NCBI GenBank assembly: GCA_045544735.1
Contig: JAZPZM010000090.1
Span: forward strand, 1-25,960
From: CAG-390 sp045544735
GTDB lineage: Bacteria > Bacillota > Clostridia > Oscillospirales > CAG-272
Length of the DNA: 25,960 nt
Direction of reading: 5' to 3'
The position numbers were made by a program, and so were the translations under genes. A model generated the notes under the pieces. The model made no database searches. It had not been told where the DNA came from and saw only the letters and a program-made list of their open reading frames with translations. Of this stretch, positions 8,074 to 15,035 are shown in pieces (positions within the stretch are counted from its first letter, which is position 1; each line of letters starts with the position of its first letter).

Positions 8074-8525
8074 TCAGCCTCTCCGTCCTGCTCGTTTTGC
8101 ATTTTTCGTGCGTATTCCTTGGCGTTTCGGGCGACGCGCGACATCATTTCGCTGAATATTTCAAGCTCCTCGTCGGAAAATCCGCGCGTGATGATACCGT
8201 TCCACTCATCGAGCATTTCTCGGACGAGCGGGAGCGTCTCAAACGCCTTTTCGGTTGGGTAGACGAGCGTTACGCGCTTGTCCTCCTCGGAGCGCTCGCG
8301 CCTGACGTAGCCGTGTTTTTCAAGGTGCGCAAGACTGCGCGTTACGTTGCTCTTGTTTATAAAAAGCCGCTTGGCAATAGCCTCCTGCGAAATACCGGGG
8401 TGGCGGCATACCGTGAAGATATAGGTATGGTGGGATTCGCCAAGGTCGGTGTCCTTTAGCCTCTCGGTGCGCCAAGCAGAGCCGCATCTGCTCGTTGAAT
8501 TGATATATCTCATAAGCTTTGGCAT
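8070..8525 (-). CDS. MarR-family transcriptional regulator of the ABC exporter operon
   Basis: The 151-residue product has the MarR winged-helix layout. A recognition region ISQEAIAKRLFINKSNVTRS (about residues 45-64) is followed by LEKHGYVRRERSEEDKRVTLVYPT, which is the beta-wing with its conserved Asp-Lys-Arg. Helical segments at both ends form the dimer interface. AAAGGAG precedes the ATG. It is the first gene of an operon with two ABC exporter subunits and overlaps the next gene by four bases (ATGA). A perfect 14-bp palindrome just downstream of the promoter's -10 box is a likely binding site, so autorepression relieved by a ligand is the expected mode. This arrangement is typical of drug-inducible efflux loci. 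The inducer is unknown. Confidence 0.9.
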   Translation of the reverse strand: MPKLMRYINSTSRCGSAWRTERLKDTDLGESHHTYIFTVCRHPGISQEAIAKRLFINKSNVTRSLAHLEKHGYVRRERSEEDKRVTLVYPTEKAFETLPLVREMLDEWNGIITRGFSDEELEIFSEMMSRVARNAKEYARKMQNEQDGEAE

Positions 8526-8553
8526 TTGGTTTTCTCCTTTATAAAAAGATAAG

Positions 8554-8567
8554 GTTGCGTGCGCAAC
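8554..8567. promoter_or_regulatory. Candidate MarR operator palindrome
   Basis: GTTGCG-TG-CGCAAC is a perfect inverted repeat placed 5 bases downstream of the -10 box, so it covers the expected transcription start. Its position between promoter and the MarR gene makes it the natural autoregulatory site; binding itself is inferred. Confidence 0.65.
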
Positions 8568-8572
8568 AATTT

Positions 8573-8601
8573 ATTATAACGCTAAAATAAGATATTGTCA
8601 A
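8573..8601 (-). promoter_or_regulatory. Sigma-A promoter of the marR-ABC operon
   Basis: On the minus strand TTGACA (8601-8596) is separated by exactly 17 bases from TATAAT (8578-8573). Both boxes match the vegetative consensus perfectly. The start would lie near 8566, about 40 bases before the MarR ATG. Confidence 0.85.
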
Positions 8602-8615
8602 TAATAATGGGAAAT

Positions 8616-8656
8616 AATATATAAAAAGCATCCTCGCCGCGTGGGAGAGGATGCTT
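8616..8656 (-). terminator. Rho-independent terminator of the large SGNH gene
   Basis: A 10-bp perfect stem (8647-8656 with 8626-8635) is followed on the minus strand by a T-rich tract. It starts 7 bases past the gene's stop codon and insulates it from the marR promoter just beyond. Confidence 0.85.
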
Positions 8657-8662
8657 AAAGGC

Positions 8663-8755
8663 TTATTTCTTCTTGCGTTTCAGACTAAGTGCAACAGCCA
8701 AAGCGGGAATGATAGCGAGCGCTACGGCAGAGCCACAGCCGCCGCTTGCCGCCGC
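8663..8755 (-). other. GGCGS-type C-terminal sorting or anchor tail
   Basis: This part encodes AAASGGCGS, about 17 hydrophobic residues and a terminal KRKKK. It has the tripartite layout of protein-sorting tails (short motif, membrane helix, basic end) but no LPxTG. The same tail closes the SGNH paralogue at 10763-11992. Processing is an inference. Confidence 0.55.
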
Positions 8756-10597
8756 CGTGGTGTCGGGCACGGTGGTGTCGGGCACGGTAGTGTCGGGAAC
8801 GGTCGTGTCGGGCACGGTGGTTTCGGGCACGGTGGTGTCGGGAACGGTGGTGTCGGGAACGGTAGTGTCGGGAACGGTAGTTTCGGGAACGGTAGTTTCG
8901 GGAACTGTTGTCTCGGGGAGCTTGTATTTGCAGTCGGCGCAAGCACCGTCCGTGAAGCTGTGCGCGAGCTTTTCGCTCTCTGCGGAGCATACCGAGCATA
9001 CCTTCCAATGTGCGTTTTCATTCGTCAGCCAAGCGCCTGAATAGCTGTGGTCCGAAACGGGAACTGCCTTTGTTTCGACCTTTGAACAGCCCGTGCAACT
9101 TCTGCTTGCCTCGCCCTCTGCTTTGCAGGTTGGCTTCTTCGTGTTTGACCATTCGCCGTAGCTGTGGTCAAGCGTTATGACCTTTACGCAGGCGTTTTCA
9201 CTACTGCGCTTCCAAAGCGGAACGTTAACGGCAACTGCGCCTTGGGGCGCGGTTACGTAGCCGTTTTTGCTGAATTCTGCATATACCTCGTCGGGCGAGA
9301 GACTTGCAATAACTCCGCTATTTGAGAACCAAGTAATTCGGATGCCGTTTCTGCCGCCTTCGTTTTCACCCTTCGCGCCAAATGAGGTAGCAACTATTCT
9401 GTCGCCTGCCTTTATCTTCATAGTCAGCGAGTAGACGGTGGAAGCCCAGTCGCTTCCGTTATAATATTCGGGCTGGGGAGTCATTTTTTGCCAAAGGTTA
9501 GTGTCGCCGCAGGCGGTAGCGGGGATGGTTTGTAGTCTTGAGCCGAGCGAAAACGCGCTTGATGCCGTTATCACAACGTCGCCCGTTACTTTGTCGATAG
9601 AAACAACGCCGTTCTTATAGTATTTAGCGGTAACGTCCTTGCCACCCATAGTAATGCTTACTGCGATATCTTCGCTTGAGGTTGCGGTGAGCGTTTCGGT
9701 GAACGGCTTGCCGTCAGATACGCCCTTGACGTATTCAAGGCTTGCTTTTACGTCGGAGAGGGAGTGCTTTACGGTGTGAACGGTGTTTGTGCCCGCTTTC
9801 ACGGTGCATTGCTCAAGCATTACCTTCATTACGGCATCTGTAATGAGATCCATTCCTTCCTTATTGGGATGGATACCGTCGGGCAGATGAGAAGTACTTA
9901 TGCCGCAAGTGCGAAGGTCAACGTAGGGAAGCCCGAAATGCTTACAAACGTCTATCATGGTTTCGTTGCCGCTTGCGAGCTTGGAGTTTGAGTAATAGCT
10001 CTTTGTATATGTGGGGAGCATGACCACGAGCTGCGCGTCGGGATAGAAATACTCGATGCGCATAATGGTGCTGACAAGCGCCTGTGAGAGCGATTTCCAT
10101 TGGATCGTGGTGAGGTCGACCTTTGCGGGAATCTTTGCAGGGTCAAACGTGTCGACGTTGCTTAGCTGACCGTAATCGTTCGCGCCGCCGAAAAGCAAAA
10201 TAACGTCGGGTGTGCCGTTTGCGCCGAGGTTTTTGATGCGCTGTAGATTGCTTATAGAGGTTTTGTCGCTTGCGTTTTTTGCATCAAGAGTCGTTCCGCG
10301 CCAGCTATCGTTTATACCGAGCTTTGCGCCGAGGCTTTCGATGAGCTGCATCCACCACGTATGCTCAACGCCCGTGAACAGATTGTCCTGCGGATAGCGC
10401 GCAAGATGCTCAAGGTTGTAGCCGTCAGCGGTAGGAATGTATCCCGCGTAGGTGGAGATGCTGTCACCGAGGATGGATATTACCTTGCCGTTGTAGTCCT
10501 TCTTTGAGGATGCGGCGGTAGCGCCGACAGGCATTATCCCCGCGATAGCGGCGAGGAGCAGAATAAGAGTTGTAAGCGTCAAAAAAACTTTTTTCAT
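8663..10597 (-). CDS. Secreted SGNH-hydrolase surface protein with stalk and C-terminal anchor
   Basis: The 644-residue product has a signal peptide (to about residue 29) and then an SGNH/GDSL hydrolase domain with GDSIS (Ser46), GGANDYG (Asn140) and DGIHPN (Asp240, His243). A small domain with MGGKDVTAKYYKNG follows, then a beta-rich segment (about 340-450) and His/Cys modules with CxxC pairs. The C-terminus has eleven P(E/D)TT pentads and the tail SGGCGS - hydrophobic helix - LKRKKK. SGNH enzymes are esterases or deacetylases, often acting on acylated cell-wall or plant polysaccharides; the substrate here is unknown. The ATG at 10597 is preferred over the one at 10609 because GAGG sits 6 bases before it. 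The gene has its own promoter and terminator, and it is a longer paralogue of the next gene upstream. Confidence 0.88.
   Translation of the reverse strand: MKKVFLTLTTLILLLAAIAGIMPVGATAASSKKDYNGKVISILGDSISTYAGYIPTADGYNLEHLARYPQDNLFTGVEHTWWMQLIESLGAKLGINDSWRGTTLDAKNASDKTSISNLQRIKNLGANGTPDVILLFGGANDYGQLSNVDTFDPAKIPAKVDLTTIQWKSLSQALVSTIMRIEYFYPDAQLVVMLPTYTKSYYSNSKLASGNETMIDVCKHFGLPYVDLRTCGISTSHLPDGIHPNKEGMDLITDAVMKVMLEQCTVKAGTNTVHTVKHSLSDVKASLEYVKGVSDGKPFTETLTATSSEDIAVSITMGGKDVTAKYYKNGVVSIDKVTGDVVITASSAFSLGSRLQTIPATACGDTNLWQKMTPQPEYYNGSDWASTVYSLTMKIKAGDRIVATSFGAKGENEGGRNGIRITWFSNSGVIASLSPDEVYAEFSKNGYVTAPQGAVAVNVPLWKRSSENACVKVITLDHSYGEWSNTKKPTCKAEGEASRSCTGCSKVETKAVPVSDHSYSGAWLTNENAHWKVCSVCSAESEKLAHSFTDGACADCKYKLPETTVPETTVPETTVPDTTVPDTTVPDTTVPETTVPDTTVPDTTVPDTTVPDTTAAASGGCGSAVALAIIPALAVALSLKRKKK
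8757..8921 (-). repeat. 15-bp coding repeats encoding P(E/D)TTV pentads
   Basis: Eleven imperfect 15-bp units encode PETTV or PDTTV, making a Pro/Thr stalk directly before the C-terminal anchor. The motif matches the pentads in the stalk of the LRR protein encoded at 2296-4392. Confidence 0.85.
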
Positions 10598-10667
10598 GAT
10601 TTTCCTCATTTCGTGCGTTCAAATTTGGAGACGATGCTTTACTATGCAGAGAAACGCCTATACTTTT

Positions 10668-10696
10668 ATTTTACATCTAACGGCAACCTTTGTCAA
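10668..10696 (-). promoter_or_regulatory. Sigma-A promoter of the large SGNH gene
   Basis: On the minus strand TTGACA (10696-10691) and TAAAAT (10673-10668) are 17 bases apart. It lies after the terminator of the preceding SGNH gene and about 70 bases before the ATG. Confidence 0.8.
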
Positions 10697-10721
10697 TGAT
10701 AAAAACGCTTTTGCCGTATCC

Positions 10722-10756
10722 AAAAACGTCCTCTCCAAAAGCGGAGAGGGCGTTTT
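10722..10756 (-). terminator. Rho-independent terminator after the gpsA-SGNH operon
   Basis: A 14-bp stem with one mismatch (10743-10756 with 10723-10736) is followed on the minus strand by a short T-run. It begins 6 bases past the stop codon of the shorter SGNH gene. Confidence 0.8.
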
Positions 10757-10762
10757 CGGATT

Positions 10763-11992
10763 TTATTTTTTCTTGCGTTTCAAGGCGAGTGCGCACACCG
10801 CCAGCGCGGGAATGGCGGAAAGCGCTACGGCAGAGCCACAGCCGCCGCTCGCCGCCGCCGTGGTTTCGGGTGCGGTGGTGTCAGGTGCGGTGGCGTCGGG
10901 TGCGGTGGTGTCGGGAACGGTAGTTTCGGGGGCGGTGGTGTCGGGCGTTTGCGTGCCCGTTGCGCTTATCACTATATCGCCCGTTACGTTTTCGATAAGT
11001 ATGGTGCGGTTCTTGTAGCAGCTTGAGGTTACGTCTACGCCGCCCATAGTTACCTTCACCGCGATGCCCGCGTAGGAGGTGCTCAGCTTTTCGCTAAACG
11101 AACCGCCCTCGCGCACGGCGCGGTAGTATTTCATACTTGCTTTGGCGTTTTTCAGCTCGTGCGTGATACCAAACGTCTTGGTCGCGCCCGCAGTGACGGA
11201 GCATTTTTCAAGCATTACCTTCAATACCGCGTCGGTGATGATATCCATACCTTCCTTGTTGGGATGGATGCCGTCGGGCAGATGCGTGGTCTTAAGGCTG
11301 CTGGCGAAAAGATTAACGTAGGGAACGCCGTAATGGTCGCAGATTGCCGAAAGCAGATTGTTACCGTTGCGAAGCTCCGTGGTTCCGTAATAGCTTTTGG
11401 TGCGCGCGGGGAGAATAGCCACGATCTGCGCGTCGGGGAAGAAGTGCTTTACGCGCAGAACGGTGTGCGCAAAAGCCTGCGAGAGCGCACCCCATTGTAT
11501 AGTTTTAAGGTCGACCTCGGTGGGCATTTTGGTTTTGTCGAATTTATCAACGATATTAAGCTGACCGTAATCGTTAGTTCCGCCGTAGAGCAAAATAACG
11601 TCGGGTGAGCCGTTTGCGCCGAGGTTTTGGATGCGCTGAACGTTGCTGATGGCGGTCTTGTCCGTTTTGCTCTTGCCGTCAACCGTAGTACCGCGCCAGC
11701 TGTCGTTTACGCCAAGCTTTGCGCCGAGGCGCTCGATGACCTGCATCCACCAGGTATGCTCAACACCCGTGAACAGATTGTCCTGCGGATAACGCGCAAG
11801 ATGCTCAAGGTTGTAGCCGTCAGATGCGGGAATGTATCCTTCATAAGTGGAGATACTGTCACCGAGGATGGATATTATCTTGCCGTTGTAGTCAGACTCC
11901 TTGGATGCGGCGGAAGCACCGACGGGAAGCATAGCTGCGACAGAGGCAAGGACGAGAATAAGAGTTGTAAGAGTAAAAATAATTTTTTTCAT
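10763..11992 (-). CDS. Secreted SGNH-hydrolase surface protein, short paralogue
   Basis: The 409-residue product has a signal peptide (to about residue 29) and an SGNH hydrolase domain with GDSIS (Ser46), GGTNDYG and DGIHPNKEG. A small domain with MGGVDVTSSCYKN, a short Thr/Pro stalk (PDTTAPETTVP and variants) and the GGCGS - hydrophobic - KRKKK tail follow. It is collinear with the protein encoded at 8663-10597 through the hydrolase and the small domain, but lacks the beta-rich segment and the His/Cys modules, so the two arose by tandem duplication and domain gain or loss. It starts 9 bases after gpsA, and its AAGGA site overlaps the gpsA stop, so the two are co-transcribed. The likely role is an extracellular esterase or deacetylase tethered to the membrane; the substrate is unknown. 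Confidence 0.87.
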   Translation of the reverse strand: MKKIIFTLTTLILVLASVAAMLPVGASAASKESDYNGKIISILGDSISTYEGYIPASDGYNLEHLARYPQDNLFTGVEHTWWMQVIERLGAKLGVNDSWRGTTVDGKSKTDKTAISNVQRIQNLGANGSPDVILLYGGTNDYGQLNIVDKFDKTKMPTEVDLKTIQWGALSQAFAHTVLRVKHFFPDAQIVAILPARTKSYYGTTELRNGNNLLSAICDHYGVPYVNLFASSLKTTHLPDGIHPNKEGMDIITDAVLKVMLEKCSVTAGATKTFGITHELKNAKASMKYYRAVREGGSFSEKLSTSYAGIAVKVTMGGVDVTSSCYKNRTILIENVTGDIVISATGTQTPDTTAPETTVPDTTAPDATAPDTTAPETTAAASGGCGSAVALSAIPALAVCALALKRKKK

Positions 11993-12001
11993 GGCTTTTC
12001 C

Positions 12002-13054
12002 TTATTTGTTGTACTCAAATTTGAAGCTGTCCCAAGGGAGATCGGGAGCGGCTTTTTCGTTGAGTATGGAATCGATGTGGAAAAGAAGCGGGAAGTCCGC
12101 GGTGTTAAGACTTTTGCGCTCCGCACTTATGCGAACTGCGCGGGCAACTCTGCGTGCAACGACGAGGGATTCAAGCGTTACGCCGTTAAGCTCCTCGAGT
12201 GCTTCGTCAATGGTGAGTCCGCGACCGAGCAGTATTCCGACAAGGCGGGTGCGTCCGCCGTATACGGTAACGTAAAGGTCGCCAAGTCCGACGGCAAGGT
12301 TGTCAAGCGTGTCAGCACCTTGGAAGGCGAGCAGACGGCTCATTTCTCTTACGCTCTGCCCGAAAACCGCGGCTTGCGAGTTATAGTGGAGAGGATCGTC
12401 CATGCCGCGCTCCCTCTGATTAAGACCGATGGTGAGTGCAATACCGAGCGCGTAGCCGTTTTTCAGCGCAACTGCGCTCTCTATTCCGACGATGTCGGTA
12501 GAAATGCTGACGTGGTAATATTCGGTCTGCATATAAGAGCGGATAAGGGAAAGGGTAGCAATATCCTTGCCGCAGAAGGCTACCTCGGTGTGGTCGTGCG
12601 CAACAAGCTCGTAGCTTGTGCAAGGACCGCCTACGGCATTGAGAGAAAGCTTTTTGCCGAGCTTCTCTGCAACCTCCTGCCAATAATCAAGGTAGGTTAT
12701 AAGCTTGCCGTCCTCGGTGTCGATAAGTCCCTTCGTTACGGTGAGGATGGGGGTCTTTTCGGGAATGAGAGGGAGGATATTCTCGCCGAACCACTCAACG
12801 CCGAAGCTCGAAACGCCGCCTATGATAAGGTCTGCGCCGTTGATAGCGGTTTCAACGTCCTCTATCTGAAAATATTTCACGCCTGCGGGGAAGGCAGTAT
12901 CAAACTTTGGGTGCTTGCCCGTTTTTTGAGACTCGGAGATGATCTCGCGGTCAAGGTGCGTACCGACGAGGCGTACCTCGTTGCCGTTCTCTCTTGCGGG
13001 GAATGCAAGTGCAGAGCCCATCATGCCTGCACCGATTATAGTAATAATTGCCAT
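12002..13054 (-). CDS. gpsA: NAD(P)-dependent glycerol-3-phosphate dehydrogenase, divergent
   Basis: The 350-residue product carries the Rossmann motif GAGMMGSA (Gly8-Ala15), TVTKGL (Lys108), GGPC, ALKNGYA (putative catalytic Lys198) and GLGDLYVT. These are in the order and spacing of GpsA enzymes, which reduce dihydroxyacetone phosphate to glycerol-3-phosphate for phospholipid synthesis in the cytoplasm. It deviates from textbook GpsA: the usual SRNRRFG region reads GGRTRLVG, and the cofactor loop has two Met residues. It may be a separate subfamily, and its substrate preference is not certain. An AAGGAGA site precedes the ATG. A perfect promoter lies about 40 bases upstream, and an SGNH hydrolase follows 9 bases downstream in the same operon. 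Confidence 0.85.
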   Translation of the reverse strand: MAIITIIGAGMMGSALAFPARENGNEVRLVGTHLDREIISESQKTGKHPKFDTAFPAGVKYFQIEDVETAINGADLIIGGVSSFGVEWFGENILPLIPEKTPILTVTKGLIDTEDGKLITYLDYWQEVAEKLGKKLSLNAVGGPCTSYELVAHDHTEVAFCGKDIATLSLIRSYMQTEYYHVSISTDIVGIESAVALKNGYALGIALTIGLNQRERGMDDPLHYNSQAAVFGQSVREMSRLLAFQGADTLDNLAVGLGDLYVTVYGGRTRLVGILLGRGLTIDEALEELNGVTLESLVVARRVARAVRISAERKSLNTADFPLLFHIDSILNEKAAPDLPWDSFKFEYNK

Positions 13055-13094
13055 TTTCTTATCTCCTTTGAGAATAATAATTTCATTAAATTCA

Positions 13095-13123
13095 ATTATA
13101 AATTAAAACGGAAACAATGTCAA
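13095..13123 (-). promoter_or_regulatory. Sigma-A promoter of the gpsA-SGNH operon
   Basis: On the minus strand TTGACA (13123-13118) and TATAAT (13100-13095) are separated by 17 bases, a perfect consensus promoter about 40 bases before the gpsA ATG. Confidence 0.88.
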
Positions 13124-13210
13124 GTTTTAAAATAAATTATTCATTAAATAAATCACAATATTTTCTATAAAAAAGCGAGTCTTGCGAGATGCTTATTTTA
13201 GTGAAGTTTA

Positions 13211-13228
13211 GGTATTGACACAAATACC
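13211..13228. promoter_or_regulatory. Candidate operator over the -35 box of the second ABC operon
   Basis: GGTATT-N6-AATACC is a perfect 6+6 inverted repeat that overlaps the TTGACA box. A repressor bound here would block RNA polymerase. No regulator gene lies immediately upstream, so the protein that would bind is unknown. Confidence 0.5.
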
Positions 13229-13243
13229 ATATTTTAGTATAAT
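13215..13243 (+). promoter_or_regulatory. Sigma-A promoter of the second ABC exporter operon
   Basis: TTGACA (13215-13220) and TATAAT (13238-13243) are 17 bases apart, a perfect consensus. It drives the plus-strand ABC pair and diverges from the gpsA promoter. Confidence 0.88.
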
Positions 13244-13280
13244 TAACGATGTATAAATATCCTATAAGGAAGGGAAAAAG

Positions 13281-15035
13281 ATGATAAAAAGACTTGCGGG
13301 GTGTATCAGAGAATATAAACGCCCCACGATACTTACGCTGTTCTTCATCATCGCCGAGGTAATAATAGAGGTCCTTATCCCGTTTATTGCCGCCGATCTC
13401 GTCAATCAGATAAAGAACGGTACTGCGATGAGCACGGTAGTGTTGCAGGGCGGACTTCTGATACTGATGGCAGTTTGCTCGCTCGCCTGCGGTGCTATTG
13501 CGGGCTATACCTGCGCCAAAGCGTCTGCGGGATTTGCAAAGAATTTGCGCGGGGATCTGTTCCGAAAGATACAGACGTATTCGTTTGAGAACATCGACAA
13601 ATTTTCCTCGGCATCGCTCGTTACACGTCTTACCACGGACGTAGGAAACGCGCAGATGTCGTATATGATGGTCATACGCACGGCTATCCGTGCGCCGCTG
13701 ATGTTCCTTTTCGCCATAGTTATGGCGTACAAGATGGGCGGAGCGCTTGCCACGACCTTCGTAGTTATCGTTCCCGTGCTTATCTGCGGACTTTTGCTCG
13801 TTGCGAAATTCGCAATGCCCGCCTTCCGCCGCGTGTTCAAGAAGTACGACAGACTTAACGAGGCGATAGAGGAAAACGTGCGCGGAATGCGCGTCGTAAA
13901 GGGATTTTCGCGCGAGGGCTATGAAAAGGAAAAGTTCGGAGCGGCATCCGAGGACATTATGAAGGATTTCACCCGCGCGGAGCGTATAGTTGCGCTCAAC
14001 ACGCCGATAATGCAGTTCTGTCTGTATTTCAATATGATATTCGTGCTTATCGTGGGCTCGCGCCTTGCTATAACGAGCGGCGGCGCGTCGCTTGACGTAG
14101 GTCAGATATCCGCTATGCTCACCTACGGTATGCAGATACTCATGTCGCTTATGATGCTGTCGATGATATACGTTATCCTTACTATGTCGGCAGAATCGTT
14201 CAAGAGAATTTGTCAGGTGCTTGACGAGCAGAGTGCGCTCCGAAACCCCGAAAGCCCGATATTCGATATCGCGGACGGCTCGGTAGATTTCGAGGGCGTA
14301 AGCTTCAAGTATTCGCAAAAGGCGAAAAAGAACGCGCTGTCGGGCATAGACCTTCATATAAAGTCGGGTATGACCGTCGGCATCATCGGCGGCACGGGAT
14401 CGAGTAAATCCACGCTCGTTCAGCTTATTCCGAGGCTTTACGACACCACCGAGGGCGTTGTTAAGGTCGGCGGCGTGGACGTAAGAAAATACGATATCGA
14501 GTCGCTTCGCGGCGCGGTTTCGATGGTGCTTCAAAAGAATCTGCTTTTCTCGGGCACTATTGCGGAAAATCTGCGCTGGGGTAATGCCGACGCGACCGAC
14601 GAGGAGCTCGTCGAGGCGTGTAAGCTCGCGCAGGCTCACGATTTCGTGACCTCGTTCCCCGACGGCTACCAAACGAAGATAGAGCAGGGCGGAACTAACG
14701 TGTCGGGCGGACAAAAGCAGAGGCTTTGTATCGCGCGTGCGCTCCTTAAAAAGCCCAAGATACTCATTCTCGACGATTCCACAAGTGCCGTTGACACGAG
14801 AACCGACGCTCTTATCCGCGACGGCTTTAAGCAATATATCCCCACCACCACGAAGATAATCATCGCACAGCGCATTTCCTCCGTGCAGGATGCGGATATG
14901 ATAATCGTTATGGAAAACGGCGAGATATCCGCCGTAGGAACTCACGACGAGCTTCTTGCCGCCTCGGAGATATACCGCGAGGTATACGAACAGCAAATCA
15001 AGGGCAGTGACAGTGACGGAAAGGAGGAGGCGTGA
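13281..15035 (+). CDS. ABC exporter half-transporter, degenerate-site subunit
   Basis: The 584-residue product has a six-helix exporter domain followed by an ATPase domain. Walker A reads GGTGSSKST (near 370-378), with Ser in place of the usual Gly before the Lys. The signature is VSGGQ (near 473), and Walker B is ILILDDSTS with Asp instead of the catalytic Glu. It is therefore the degenerate-site half of a heterodimeric exporter; its signature would serve the active site of the partner. A GGAAGGG site precedes the ATG. Its last bases hold the partner's ribosome binding site, and the TGA overlaps the partner's ATG. The pair resembles the exporter encoded at 4461-8073 in layout, order and motif asymmetry. 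The substrate is unknown; the operon's own regulator is not identified. Confidence 0.92.
   Translation: MIKRLAGCIREYKRPTILTLFFIIAEVIIEVLIPFIAADLVNQIKNGTAMSTVVLQGGLLILMAVCSLACGAIAGYTCAKASAGFAKNLRGDLFRKIQTYSFENIDKFSSASLVTRLTTDVGNAQMSYMMVIRTAIRAPLMFLFAIVMAYKMGGALATTFVVIVPVLICGLLLVAKFAMPAFRRVFKKYDRLNEAIEENVRGMRVVKGFSREGYEKEKFGAASEDIMKDFTRAERIVALNTPIMQFCLYFNMIFVLIVGSRLAITSGGASLDVGQISAMLTYGMQILMSLMMLSMIYVILTMSAESFKRICQVLDEQSALRNPESPIFDIADGSVDFEGVSFKYSQKAKKNALSGIDLHIKSGMTVGIIGGTGSSKSTLVQLIPRLYDTTEGVVKVGGVDVRKYDIESLRGAVSMVLQKNLLFSGTIAENLRWGNADATDEELVEACKLAQAHDFVTSFPDGYQTKIEQGGTNVSGGQKQRLCIARALLKKPKILILDDSTSAVDTRTDALIRDGFKQYIPTTTKIIIAQRISSVQDADMIIVMENGEISAVGTHDELLAASEIYREVYEQQIKGSDSDGKEEA

Noticed and set aside
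8908..8925. LPETT as a sortase signal in the large SGNH protein
   Set aside because: It has Thr instead of Gly after LPxT, lies before eleven more repeat units, and is not followed directly by a hydrophobic helix.
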